Below are positions 44,643 to 53,606 of a DNA stretch of 64,000 nt, one piece after another. Each line of letters opens with the position of its first letter. The stretch's first letter is position 1. The stretch spans positions 1,054,992 to 1,118,991 of the forward strand of contig NZ_CP132333.1 in the NCBI RefSeq assembly GCF_030758935.1, written 5' to 3'. The position numbers and the translations under genes are program-made. The notes under the pieces are model-generated. The model had not been told where the DNA came from, ran no database searches, and worked only from the letters and a program-made list of their open reading frames with translations. The stretch comes from Geothrix sp. PMB-07. Lineage in GTDB: Bacteria > Acidobacteriota > Holophagae > Holophagales > Holophagaceae.

Positions 44643-45590
44643 TCAGATGCCGCCGTGCTCCCAAGTGGGCAGGGGCTCGGGCGAGAGGGCCACTTCGGTG
44701 CCGTCATCAAGGATGAGCACGGGCTGATCGCCGGTGCGCACCTCGACGATGGTGCGTCCCACCAGGCCTTCCCGGCGGCCATGGTGCCAGGAGATGCCCA
44801 CGGGATAGGTGCGGCGATACGCATCCAGCGGCGCCTCCATCCAGTGGCTGAGGCGGTCGAGGGCGCGCTGGAGGGCGGCCTCGAAGCCCTTGGGCGGCTC
44901 GGGATCCAGGCCTGCGGCGGCGAGGTAGGTGGCGGCATCCTGGCGACCATGGAGGTCTTCCACCAGCCATCGCCGCGAGGTGGGAGCGGGTGATAGCCCT
45001 TCGATGATCACGGGGCGGTCTCGGTGGATGCCCAGCAGCAGTGACACGCGGCCGGAAGGGCCTGTGCCCTCGAAATCCAGGGGGAGCTGGGCGTCGTCAT
45101 GGAAGACCACGGCTCGCAGTGGCAGCCACTCGAAGGTCTCGGCCACCTTGGCGCCCACGGGGCCCGTCTGGGCGCGCCTCAGCCCGGCCACAGCCTCGGC
45201 GAAGGCCTGTCGCAGCCCGGCCAGGGTGAGGAGGCCCTCGGGAAGGCCCTGGTCGTTCAGGACCAGAGGCGGCTCGTGCCAATCCGCCGCCAGGGCCGGA
45301 ATCACCTGCTGGAAAAGGATGAGGGCGGGATCCCAGTCCCAGTGCCGGGCGGGTTCATAGCCCAGCTCACGGCAGAGCTCGAACCATGCCCTGGAGGGGG
45401 CGGGGGCCCCAGGATGGAAGATGGAGTGGCCGTCGAGGAAGAGCTCGCAGCCGGGCCCAGTGCCTGTGTCGCGGCGACACAGGCCCAGTTCATGGCGCCC
45501 CAGGGTGGCCAGGGTGGTTTCCTGGTACGGATGGTCCTCCCGCCGCAACACTTTCAGCGGCGCGCTGAGGATCCAAGCGTCCATGGCCAT
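44643..45590 (-). CDS. conserved protein of unknown function
   Basis: About 315 residues if started at the ATG at 45590, which has GGAG 6 bases upstream; several in-frame ATG codons lie within 60 bases. No signal peptide, membrane helix or recognised domain. Notable segments: LGRHELGLCRRDTGTGPGC, RHWDWDPALILFQQVIPALA, and a C-terminal strand-rich end RTIVEVRTGDQPVLILDDGT that looks like a small SH3-like barrel. Base composition and codon use match the neighbours. Function unknown. Confidence 0.65.
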   Translation of the reverse strand: MAMDAWILSAPLKVLRREDHPYQETTLATLGRHELGLCRRDTGTGPGCELFLDGHSIFHPGAPAPSRAWFELCRELGYEPARHWDWDPALILFQQVIPALAADWHEPPLVLNDQGLPEGLLTLAGLRQAFAEAVAGLRRAQTGPVGAKVAETFEWLPLRAVVFHDDAQLPLDFEGTGPSGRVSLLLGIHRDRPVIIEGLSPAPTSRRWLVEDLHGRQDAATYLAAAGLDPEPPKGFEAALQRALDRLSHWMEAPLDAYRRTYPVGISWHHGRREGLVGRTIVEVRTGDQPVLILDDGTEVALSPEPLPTWEHGGI

Positions 45591-45673
45591 GCCCATCTCC
45601 ATGAGGTGAGTGGGAAACCTGGGTCGGCTATGCGCTTCCGTCAATGGTCGGTTGAGAAATAAACGTCACAAAG

Positions 45674-47791
45674 TCAGTCGACGCGCTGGAGGTTTGTGCC
45701 GGGGTAGTAGTGCTGCAGGATCTGCTGGAAGGTGGCGCCCTCCAGGGCCATGCCATAGGCCCCGGTCTGGCACATGCCCAGGCCATGGCCCCAGCCCCGG
45801 CCGTAGAAGATCCAGCGGCGGTTGGCGCCCTGACCCACGGTGAGCCAGCGGAAGACGTTGTCCTTGAGGCCCAGCAGCCCACGGATGTGCATGCCGTGCA
45901 CCTTGTGGGCGGCGCCCTGGGTGTCGACCAAGGTCAGTTCCTCGACGCGCCCCTGATTGTTGTAGTCGGCGCGCAGATCGCGGATGCCCGACACCTTGAT
46001 GCGCTTGCTCACCGTGGCCAGCAGATCCGATTCGGTGTATTCCACCCGCCAATGGGCGGTGGGGTTGTAGCGGTCCCAGGCGGCGCCATCGGGATCCAGC
46101 CGCCGCACCAGTACTTGGGTGGGGCCGCCCTCGCCAGGAATCCACTTGAGGCGGTCGCCCACCTGGATGTCGGCCTTGGGCAGCAGGCGGAGGCTGCCAT
46201 CGGGGCCTTCCTCGACCACCAGCAGCGTGGGCGCCAGGGGCAGAGGTTCCGGCCCGCCGCGCTTGCGTCGCACCTGACGGTCCAGCAGCAGGGAGCCCTC
46301 GCCCGGGGTGAAGGCTTCCAGTTCCTGCCACAGGCGGCCCAGCACCTGCAGAGCCTGACGCAGGGAGATGGGTTCGGAGGCGGCCCAGGCGGAGGCGGGC
46401 ACCACGCCGCGGCGGGTGAGGAAGGCCGCCAGCAGCCGATCCTGAGTGGTGGCCTCGGTGGTCAGGTCGGGCAGGAAGTAGGCGGCGTCCTGGGGGCGCT
46501 CCTGGCCTTCCACGAGGCGCTGGAAGCCGAAGGCTTTGGCCAGGCCGAGGTAGAGGTTTCCGTCCCGATTCAGGGGGCGGGCTTCCAGAGCCAGCCGTTG
46601 CTGCAGCGCGCGCACGGGCTGGGCCAGATCGCCGAAGGTGGCCGGTCGCGCCAGGCGCTCACCGGACAGCCAGTCGGTGGGAATGGCGACCGAGGCAAGC
46701 CGCAGCAGTTCCCAGCTCAGCCAAGGCTGGGCGCTCTCCAGGGGAACGGCCACGCCCGAGGCGTAGGGCAGGGTCACGGGTTTGGGGGCGTAGCAGGAGA
46801 CGGCCCTCAGGTAGGGCGCCTGGCCGCCGAACACCTGACCCACGTCCGTGGTATGGCCGCCGCAGTTGGCCATGAAGAGGGCCTGGATGGGCCGACCGCC
46901 GTAGGTGGCGAAGAGGCCCTCGGTTTCCAGGACAGCCCGGTCCGTGAGGGACTGTTCGCCGTCCCGGCCGCCGTAGACTTGATCGGCCACGGTGTCGCCC
47001 ATGTCGAAGCCATCGGCCGCGCGCTTGCCGCGGTTGGCCACCGCGTAGGTGCGAGCGGCCACGGCCTGGGCCTTGAGGGCCTCCAGCGAGGGGAATTCCC
47101 AGGCGCCCATCTCCTTGGGCACCACGCCGCGCAGGTAGGTCTCCAGGTCGAGTGTGTTCACCACCGTGAGGCGACCCTGGGCATTGGGGAAGATTTCCAC
47201 CTTGCCCCGGTAGCGGCCCTTGCCCTGAAGCGAGGTGAGTTCGCCGCTCGGCTTCAGCCACACACCCGTGAGGGGCAAGGCCTTGCGCTCGTAGCGGTCG
47301 GTGATCGCGTAGAGGGCCCGGCCTTTGCGGATCGCGCTGGTCCGCGATTCGGAGGCCACCCACAGTTCCTCGAAGCCGAGATCCTGAAGCTTCTGGAGCA
47401 CCGGCTCGGCCTCGGCCGCCTCCTGGAAATGGCCGGTCAGCACGCGCCAGGTGTCCGCGTCAGGGATCTTCACACGCTCGGGGGCCTCGCCCAGATCCTT
47501 CAAACGCTTCATGAGCGCGGCGGCCTCGGCCGATGTGTGGGGCTTGCCGACCTGTACTCGGTATTCAGTGGTGGGATCCGATACGCCGCGGCTGTCCCAC
47601 CAGAGGCGCAGCTTCTCATCAGGCCCCAGCCGCAGCAGGGGCTTGCCGCTGCGATCACAGATCTGGCCACCGCCTTCCAGGGACACGATCCATTCCGTGG
47701 CCTGCGTGTCGATGCCGATCTTGAGCGGCGGCTGGGCGGCGAAGCCTGGAGTGAGGACGACAACGAGGGCGGAGACGGAGAGGGGCTTCAT
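45674..47791 (-). CDS. SpoIID/LytB domain protein with two SPOR-like repeats
   Basis: A 705-residue secreted protein (signal peptide about 1-19). Two SPOR-like units at about 75-155 (YRVQVGKPHTSAEAAALMKRL and WRVLTGHFQEAAEAEPVLQKL) suggest binding of denuded peptidoglycan. The SpoIID domain follows: LDLETYLRGVVPKEMGAWE, LKAQAVAARTYAV, FMANCGGHTTDV, with the split C-terminal part GRGWGHGLGMCQTGAYGMA. SpoIID proteins are lytic transglycosylases on peptidoglycan in sporeformers; here the role is probably envelope remodelling. The ATG overlaps the upstream hydrolase stop (ATGA). Confidence 0.88.
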   Translation of the reverse strand: MKPLSVSALVVVLTPGFAAQPPLKIGIDTQATEWIVSLEGGGQICDRSGKPLLRLGPDEKLRLWWDSRGVSDPTTEYRVQVGKPHTSAEAAALMKRLKDLGEAPERVKIPDADTWRVLTGHFQEAAEAEPVLQKLQDLGFEELWVASESRTSAIRKGRALYAITDRYERKALPLTGVWLKPSGELTSLQGKGRYRGKVEIFPNAQGRLTVVNTLDLETYLRGVVPKEMGAWEFPSLEALKAQAVAARTYAVANRGKRAADGFDMGDTVADQVYGGRDGEQSLTDRAVLETEGLFATYGGRPIQALFMANCGGHTTDVGQVFGGQAPYLRAVSCYAPKPVTLPYASGVAVPLESAQPWLSWELLRLASVAIPTDWLSGERLARPATFGDLAQPVRALQQRLALEARPLNRDGNLYLGLAKAFGFQRLVEGQERPQDAAYFLPDLTTEATTQDRLLAAFLTRRGVVPASAWAASEPISLRQALQVLGRLWQELEAFTPGEGSLLLDRQVRRKRGGPEPLPLAPTLLVVEEGPDGSLRLLPKADIQVGDRLKWIPGEGGPTQVLVRRLDPDGAAWDRYNPTAHWRVEYTESDLLATVSKRIKVSGIRDLRADYNNQGRVEELTLVDTQGAAHKVHGMHIRGLLGLKDNVFRWLTVGQGANRRWIFYGRGWGHGLGMCQTGAYGMALEGATFQQILQHYYPGTNLQRVD

Positions 47792-48747
47792 CCGCCCCAT
47801 TGTTCCACGAATCGGGCCAGGATTGCCCAGCGCCGGGCCCGCAGGGCCTCCACATCCAGCAACTCGCCCCGAGGCCCGCGCCGGTGGAGGAGCAGCGCGA
47901 TGGTGCAACGGTCTGCGGGACGGTAGAACAGGGCCGGTCCCGTGTAGCCCAGGTGGAACCACCAGTCGGTGATGGGGCCCTGATCTGCGTCGAGGACTGG
48001 CGCTGGGAGCGGCGGCAGATCGGTGGCATCTTCCAGAACCTGGATGTCCGTGCCCAGAGGGATTTTGGACAGCAGCTGTCCGAAACGTCCCCCGCCCGCG
48101 AAAACCGTCTGGAGGCCCAGGCCCCAGCGCGTGCCCCCTTCTCCCGGGGTTGCGCCAACGGCCATGCGCTCGGGCCATCCCTCGGAGACCCAGTGCCTCA
48201 GGGCGGCGAGTAGTTGCGGGGCCGTGGTGCCGAAGCCCGCATGGCCCACCATGCCGGCCCGGGCATTGGCATCGTGGGGCAGGTGGGGATCCCTCGCTGG
48301 CAGGGGCTGGTCCGTGGCCAGGGCCCAGGCTTCTGCATCGGGAGCGTCCGGCACGGGCACTGGTGGCTGAGGCCACGGCGCGGGGCTGAGCCCCGACGAC
48401 GCGCCGAGCCTGGTGAAGGGCACGCCGGTTTCCAATTCGAGCAGCTGGGCCAGCAGGCGGAAATTCAGATCCGAATAGGTGGCGAGGCCCGGCGTGGCGG
48501 CCCGCAACAAGGGGTGTTCTGGAACCGCACGCTTCAGCTGTGCGGCCAGGGGCTCACCCGTGTAGGGGCGCCAGGGCGGCAGCCCGGAGCTGTGGGACAG
48601 CATCTGCCGCACCGTGAGGGGTGTCTCGCGCTCGGTGAAACCCAGGGACCAGCGCCGGTCTGCGTCCAGGTCCAGGAAGGCCAGGGCCAGGGGCGCCGTC
48701 ACCAGGGGTTTGGTGAGCGAGGCGAGGTCGTAGAACGTGGGCAGCAT
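47788..48747 (-). CDS. serine hydrolase, beta-lactamase/class C PBP fold, short N-terminus
   Basis: A 319-residue protein with the SxxK nucleophile at S10-K13 (DLASLTKPL), Y91 in TYSDLNFR and a C-terminal WFHLGYTGPAL motif. In this family the SxxK is usually about 50-70 residues in, so the first strand and helix are absent; the frame upstream does not encode them, and the gene begins 2 bases after the Gfo/Idh stop. It lacks a signal peptide. Possible esterase or peptidase; placement before a SpoIID gene suggests a cell-wall link (inference). Confidence 0.8.
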   Translation of the reverse strand: MLPTFYDLASLTKPLVTAPLALAFLDLDADRRWSLGFTERETPLTVRQMLSHSSGLPPWRPYTGEPLAAQLKRAVPEHPLLRAATPGLATYSDLNFRLLAQLLELETGVPFTRLGASSGLSPAPWPQPPVPVPDAPDAEAWALATDQPLPARDPHLPHDANARAGMVGHAGFGTTAPQLLAALRHWVSEGWPERMAVGATPGEGGTRWGLGLQTVFAGGGRFGQLLSKIPLGTDIQVLEDATDLPPLPAPVLDADQGPITDWWFHLGYTGPALFYRPADRCTIALLLHRRGPRGELLDVEALRARRWAILARFVEQWGG

Positions 48748-48749
48748 CC

Positions 48750-49715
48750 TCAGGCCTGATGGATCTCCGCCAGGCTCTTGGCCACGGCCTTCTGCACCAG
48801 GTCGGCCACGTGCATGGCTTCCTGCCCTTCCTCCCAGGTGACGCCTTCCTGGCGGATGCCCAGGCAGGCGGCATGGAAGGCTTCGATCTCCAGGCGGAGG
48901 GGTTCGCCCTCGACGATGTCCGCGGTTTCCGGCTGCACCTGGGGGCCCTCGGGGCCCATGACGAGACGCAGCAGTTCCAGCTTCTGCGTGGCGAAATCGA
49001 GGCTGGCGTATTCCTTGTCGCCGAAGGCGCGCAGGGTGCGCTCCTTCTTGCGGGCCACGCGGCTGGCGGTGACGGTGGCGAAGGCGCCGCCCTCAAATTT
49101 CAACCGGGCGTTCACCAGATCTGCATACGGCGTCAGCACGGGAATGCCCACGGCTTCCACATCGACGACGGGGCGGCCCACCAGGGCGCGCAGGAGGTCC
49201 AGGTCGTGGATCATCACATCCATCACCACGTCCACCTCCAGGCTGCGTGCAGGAAAAGGCGACACGCGCACGGCTTCCAGGAAGCGGGGCTTGAAGCCGC
49301 GTTCGCGCAGGGCGGCCACCGCCGGGTTGAAGCGCTCCAGGTGGCCCACCTGGGCCACGAGGCCGGGTTTCGTCATGCGCGCTTCGACCAGGGCCTTCAG
49401 CAAGGCCTTGCCTTCTTCCAGCGTGGCCGCGAGGGGCTTTTCCATGAGCACATGTTTGCCAGCCTTCAGGGCCTGAAGGCCCAGGGCATGATGGAAGCCG
49501 GTGGGCGCAGCGATCTGCGCGGCATCCACGTCACCCAATACCTGGTCCAAGGAAGCCGCCCAGGGGGCGCCGAACTTGGCGGCAATCTCAGGGCCGCGAA
49601 CCGGATCCGGATCGACCACGGCAGTCAGGGTGGCATTCGGCGCGGAGGCCGCGATCCGGGCGTGGTGCTGGCCCAGATGACCCACACCCACCACGGCGAC
49701 TCGGAGCTTGGACAT
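48750..49715 (-). CDS. Gfo/Idh/MocA family oxidoreductase
   Basis: A 321-residue NAD(P)-dependent enzyme. Rossmann motif VAVVGVGHLGQHHARIA at the start, MEKPLAATLEEG (catalytic-region Lys-Pro), and VVMDVMIHDLDLL. AGGAGG lies 7 bases before the ATG at 49715. The family oxidises or reduces sugar and polyol derivatives; GVGHLGQHHARI with HDLDL is common in UDP-sugar-type oxidoreductases of lipid A or envelope pathways, but the substrate is not proven. First gene of the operon with the hydrolase and SpoIID gene. Confidence 0.87.
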   Translation of the reverse strand: MSKLRVAVVGVGHLGQHHARIAASAPNATLTAVVDPDPVRGPEIAAKFGAPWAASLDQVLGDVDAAQIAAPTGFHHALGLQALKAGKHVLMEKPLAATLEEGKALLKALVEARMTKPGLVAQVGHLERFNPAVAALRERGFKPRFLEAVRVSPFPARSLEVDVVMDVMIHDLDLLRALVGRPVVDVEAVGIPVLTPYADLVNARLKFEGGAFATVTASRVARKKERTLRAFGDKEYASLDFATQKLELLRLVMGPEGPQVQPETADIVEGEPLRLEIEAFHAACLGIRQEGVTWEEGQEAMHVADLVQKAVAKSLAEIHQA

Positions 49716-49781
49716 GACTTCCTCCTGACGAATCCAGCCTATCAGGGCTGCTACCCTGGAGCCTTCCCCTACGAGGCGACC

Positions 49782-50252
49782 ATGAATCTCAAACTCGAGG
49801 CCATCAACCTGGTTCGGTGGCTGCACTTTGTTGTCCTGGCCGTGGGCGGCGGCGCCACGGTGGTGACCCTGCTTCTTTCCGGCTTCGAGGAAGGCCGCGA
49901 GGATTTGCGGGGCCTGGCTGCCACGGTGTGGTCCAAGGTGGTGGCCTGGTCCTTCCGCCTCGCCCTCATCGCAGGCATCGCGCTGCTGGTGCTGTCACTC
50001 CAGGCCGGAAGCAACCCCCTGAAAGATGGCCACTACTTCCACATCAAGCTGCTGCTCGTGCTGGTGCTGGTGGGGCTGTCCGAGATGACGCCCAAGGCGC
50101 TGGCCGCGGGCAAGCGGGGTTCGGCCCTGATCGTGCTGGTGCTCTTCCTGGCCACCAGCTTCACCGTCTTCAACAAGGGCCTCTTCGGTACCCGGGCGAA
50201 GACCAGCGTGGATGTTCCCGTCACGGCCACAGTCTCTGCCCAGCCCCGGTGA
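49782..50252 (+). CDS. small integral membrane protein
   Basis: A 156-residue protein with four predicted helices (INLVRWLHFVVLAVGGG, FRLALIAGIALLVLSL, IKLLLVLVLVGLSEM, ALIVLVLFLATSFTVF). His in the first and third helices (RWLHF, YFHIK) recalls small haem- or metal-binding membrane proteins such as CopD-like families, but this is weak. It is divergent from the Gfo/Idh gene by 66 bases and lies 3 bases before the carboxypeptidase gene. Function unknown. Confidence 0.7.
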   Translation: MNLKLEAINLVRWLHFVVLAVGGGATVVTLLLSGFEEGREDLRGLAATVWSKVVAWSFRLALIAGIALLVLSLQAGSNPLKDGHYFHIKLLLVLVLVGLSEMTPKALAAGKRGSALIVLVLFLATSFTVFNKGLFGTRAKTSVDVPVTATVSAQPR

Positions 50253-50255
50253 TTC

Positions 50256-51905
50256 ATGCGTGGCCTTGCTCTGATCCTCACGGGGACCTCGCTCTTCGCA
50301 GGCTGGCCCCAGACCACGCCTGAACGCACGGAGCTGCGCCGCACCTCCACGGTGGCTGATGTGCGGGCCTTCATGGAGGCCCTGCGCAAACAGGCTCCAG
50401 GGCTCGAGCCCTACCAGCCCAAGGGCGCCCCCCGTGCCACGGAAACCGGCAAGCCGCTGCTGGCCTGGCGCCTCAAGGGCGTCGGCAAGGATCCCCTGCG
50501 GGTCTACGTGAATGCCAACATCCACGCAGGTGAGGTGGAGGGCAAGGAGGCCATCCAGCAGGTGGTGCGGGAGCTGTTGCAGGGCAAGCATCCCGAACTG
50601 CGGCGCAACCTCGACTTGGTGGTGATGCCCGCCTACAACGCGGACGGCACCGATGCCCAGGATCCTTCGATCCGCTCCTACCAGCCCAATCCCACCGAAA
50701 GCGGCGTGGGCCGCCGGGAGAACGCCCAAGGGTTGGATCTCAACCGCGATTTGATGAAGGTGGCGGCGCCCAACACCCGCTGGCTGCTGGCCATGCTCAA
50801 CGAGTTCGATCCCGCCGCCGTGCTGGACCTCCACACCACCAATGGCAGCACCCACGGCTTCCACCTGACCCATGGCCCCGCCTGCACCATGGGCGCGGAC
50901 GAGGGCCTGCTTTCCTTCAATCGGAAGATGCTGGTGGATGTGCGGGAGCAGTTGAAGGCGGAGGGCATGCCCACCTACGACTACGGCAACTTCGTGCCCT
51001 ACCGCCCCACGGCGGAAAAGCCGCCCACGGCCTGGGAGACCTACGATGCCCACCCGCGCCTGTTGACCAACTATCCGGCCCTGCGCAACCGCTTGGCAGT
51101 GCTCTCCGAAAGTTATGTGTACCGCAGCTGGCCTGATCGCATTTCCGACACGCGGAAGTTCGTGTTGGCTTGTCTGGGCTGGATGGTGGAACACCGGAAC
51201 GAGGTGCGCAGCCAGGTCCGCGAAGCCCAGGGTCGCTGGACCACCGCCTGGGCCAAGGGCCCGGTGTCCTTGCCACTTTCGGCGAAGCTGAAGGAGGTGG
51301 AACGCTACGCCTTCGACTGGGTGGATCCCATCCGTGACGACAAGGGGCATCTCATCGGCGAGAAGGGCCGCACGCGCCTGGAGCTTCCCAGCTTCGTGGG
51401 TTTCGAGGGTCAGGATTACGTGGAGGTGCCCGCAGGCTACCTCGTCGATCCAGCCTTCGTTCCGAAGGTGCTGCCCATTCTGCAGGCCCACGGCCTCAAG
51501 GTGCAGCTCGGGGCCTCGCGCCCAAAGAATCTCGCTGTTCTCCACTTTCAGGAATCGGGTCGCAAGCTCGCGCCCGGCGCTTACCAGGGAGTGTTTACCC
51601 TGGAGCTGCAAGGCACCTGGAAGGCCGAGGCCACGCCGAAGAAGCAGCAGGCGGCATGGACTTCCGCCGACCTGGACCGTGCCCTCTACATCCCCCTGGA
51701 TCAGCCCCTGGGCCGTCTGGCCTTCTACCTGTTGGATCCCCGCAGCAGCGATAGCCTGGCCTATTGGGGAGCCTTCCATAGCGCCCTGGTGCGCGGCGAT
51801 GGCATGTGGGGTGAGCCGCCGCGATTCCCGATCCTTGCGGTGGGGCGCAGCGAGGCGGCTGCCGTTTCAGCCACGCCGATGGCCGCACCGAAGACACAGG
51901 AATGA
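50256..51905 (+). CDS. M14 family zinc carboxypeptidase
   Basis: A 549-residue protein with a short signal peptide (MRGLALILTGTSLFAG). Zinc ligands H90 and E93 in NIHAGEVEGKEA, then His in VLDLHTTNGS, and the catalytic Glu in AVLSESYVYR. GLDLNRDLMK is the substrate-binding Asn-Arg of M14 enzymes. A C-terminal region of about 170 residues follows the catalytic domain. It probably removes C-terminal residues from peptides in the periplasm. A strong terminator overlaps its stop region. Confidence 0.9.
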   Translation: MRGLALILTGTSLFAGWPQTTPERTELRRTSTVADVRAFMEALRKQAPGLEPYQPKGAPRATETGKPLLAWRLKGVGKDPLRVYVNANIHAGEVEGKEAIQQVVRELLQGKHPELRRNLDLVVMPAYNADGTDAQDPSIRSYQPNPTESGVGRRENAQGLDLNRDLMKVAAPNTRWLLAMLNEFDPAAVLDLHTTNGSTHGFHLTHGPACTMGADEGLLSFNRKMLVDVREQLKAEGMPTYDYGNFVPYRPTAEKPPTAWETYDAHPRLLTNYPALRNRLAVLSESYVYRSWPDRISDTRKFVLACLGWMVEHRNEVRSQVREAQGRWTTAWAKGPVSLPLSAKLKEVERYAFDWVDPIRDDKGHLIGEKGRTRLELPSFVGFEGQDYVEVPAGYLVDPAFVPKVLPILQAHGLKVQLGASRPKNLAVLHFQESGRKLAPGAYQGVFTLELQGTWKAEATPKKQQAAWTSADLDRALYIPLDQPLGRLAFYLLDPRSSDSLAYWGAFHSALVRGDGMWGEPPRFPILAVGRSEAAAVSATPMAAPKTQE

Positions 51906-51931
51906 AAAAGGGCGCCGAAAGGCGCCCTTTT
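51906..51931. terminator. bidirectional terminator between carboxypeptidase and yebC
   Basis: AAAAGGGCGCC-GAAA-GGCGCCCTTTT, an 11-bp perfect stem with a GAAA tetraloop and A/T runs on both sides. It serves the convergent genes ending at 51905 and 51949. Confidence 0.9.
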
Positions 51932-51948
51932 CTGGATTGGCTGGAACC

Positions 51949-52680
51949 TCAATCTTCGGGCTCGTCGTACTCGCCGTTGTGCCACACGTTCTGCACGTCG
52001 TCGTTGTCTTCCAGAAGGTCCACGAGCTTGAGGAAGCTGGTGAGCTTGGAGCCCTCCAGCGCAGTGCTGGTGCTGGGGGCCATGATGAGCTTGGCCTCGA
52101 TGACGGGCAGCTTGGCGGCGTCCACAGCGTCCTTCACGGCCTGGTAGGACTCGGGGCTGGTCTTGATGACCCAGGCCTCGCCCTCGTTGACCACGTCATC
52201 GGCGCCGGCTTCCAGAGCCACTTCCATGATCTTGTCTTCCTGGACATCCGGTTCGACGACGATCTGCCCCTCCTTGCTGAAGAGGTAGGCCACGGAGCCC
52301 TGGGCGCCAAGGTCGCCGCCGAACTTGGCGAAATAGCTCCGCACCTCAGGGGTGGTGCGGTTCTTGTTGTCGGTCATGGCCTCGATGAGGATCGCGGCGC
52401 CGCCCGGACCGTAGCCCTCGTAGACCACTTCCTCGTAGGTGACGCCTTCCAGTTCGCCGGTGCCCTTCTTGATGGCGCGCTCCCAGTTGTCCTTGGGCAT
52501 GTTGCTGCCCTTGGCCTGATCCACGGCCAGGCGCAGGCGGGGGTTGCTGGCCACATCACCACCACCGAGGCGGGCGGCCACGGTGATTTCCTTGAGGATC
52601 TTCGTGAAGACCTTGCCGCGCTTGGCGTCAGCGGCGCCCTTTTTGTGTTTGATGGTGGACCATTTGCTGTGGCCTGACAT
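51949..52680 (-). CDS. yebC: YebC/PmpR family protein
   Basis: A 243-residue protein of standard length: [61 protein letters not shown] and the acidic C-terminus. YebC proteins were described as transcription regulators and more recently as translation factors that relieve ribosome stalling at proline-rich stretches. The ATG at 52680 fits the invariant MSGHSKW start. The longer upstream frame is non-coding. Apparently monocistronic. Confidence 0.95.
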   Translation of the reverse strand: MSGHSKWSTIKHKKGAADAKRGKVFTKILKEITVAARLGGGDVASNPRLRLAVDQAKGSNMPKDNWERAIKKGTGELEGVTYEEVVYEGYGPGGAAILIEAMTDNKNRTTPEVRSYFAKFGGDLGAQGSVAYLFSKEGQIVVEPDVQEDKIMEVALEAGADDVVNEGEAWVIKTSPESYQAVKDAVDAAKLPVIEAKLIMAPSTSTALEGSKLTSFLKLVDLLEDNDDVQNVWHNGEYDEPED

Positions 52681-52796
52681 GGCGTGCTCCAAAGTGTTTG
52701 GTTGAGGCGAGGCTGTTCGGGTTGGATCTCCCCGCCTGAACAGCGGGGGCCGAGGGGACGGGTGAGTGAGGCGAGCGGTGGTCCCCCCGGACGGCA

Positions 52797-53516
52797 CTAT
52801 CCGCGGAGGGCGCGGCGGGAGACTCGGGCGAAGGGGGGGGCTTCCTGGCGGATCATGGGGCGCTCCAGGAGGAACTGGTACCACTGTTCTCCGTAGACCT
52901 TCATCTTGAGGGGCTTGCCGTTCTGCAGCAGGTTGCGATTGGTGATGAGGCGCTCATCCCCCTTGCAGATGCCCAGGCCCTGGTTGAGGACCTCGATGGC
53001 CTTGTCGCGCTCGCCCATCTCCACGAGCACATACGCGAAGACCGCGTAGAGAAGGCTCTCCTTTTTCCCCGTCTTGAGGGCGAGGCTGAAGGTTTCCTTG
53101 GCCAGTTTCTTCTCGCCGCGCTTCCACTGGAGGATGCCCAGCATGGCCTTGGCAATGAAGTGCTGCATGGAGGCGGATTTCAGAAGGGGCTCGGCCTCGT
53201 CGTTCTTCTTGCGGAGGTACTGCACGACGCCGATCTGGCCATCGATGCTGCCCTTTACCAGGAACTGACGGGAGGAGAAGCGGTAGCCCTCCTTCATGGT
53301 CTCGATGGCTTTGTCGAACTGCTGCTTCTTCAACAGCTCGCCGGCGCGCGTGAAGATCTTCTCAAGTTCCTGCTGGATCTTCCGCCCCTGCCAGATGAAC
53401 AGCCCAGCTCCGGCGAGGATGCCCAGGGGCAGGCTGATCCAGAGCTTGATGCTCAGCAGGCTGGACAGCAGGATCACGGCAAGGGCGGCGCCCAGGCCGA
53501 GCAGGAGGTTGATCAC
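52797..53516 (-). CDS. membrane protein with TPR-like repeats
   Basis: A 239-residue protein from a GTG at 53516 (CGGAG 5 bases upstream). Two N-terminal membrane helices ([34 protein letters not shown]), then TPR-like helices ([36 protein letters not shown]). It may be a membrane scaffold facing the cytosol. No partner is evident. Alternative upstream starts (GTG 53534, TTG 53552) would add only a few residues. Confidence 0.7.
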   Translation of the reverse strand: MINLLLGLGAALAVILLSSLLSIKLWISLPLGILAGAGLFIWQGRKIQQELEKIFTRAGELLKKQQFDKAIETMKEGYRFSSRQFLVKGSIDGQIGVVQYLRKKNDEAEPLLKSASMQHFIAKAMLGILQWKRGEKKLAKETFSLALKTGKKESLLYAVFAYVLVEMGERDKAIEVLNQGLGICKGDERLITNRNLLQNGKPLKMKVYGEQWYQFLLERPMIRQEAPPFARVSRRALRG

Positions 53517-53563
53517 GGAAACTCCGTATGGCACGGCCCGGGATCGGGCCAAAGGGCCATTTT

Positions 53564-53581
53564 ATCGGCCTTCGGGCCGAT
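53564..53581. terminator. hairpin between ybeY and the TPR gene
   Basis: ATCGGCC-TTCG-GGCCGAT, a 7-bp stem with a stable tetraloop, 26 bases past the ybeY stop on the minus strand. No T-run, so termination is uncertain. Confidence 0.4.
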
Positions 53582-53606
53582 TTGCCATGCAGTGGTTCGG
53601 AAAGGG

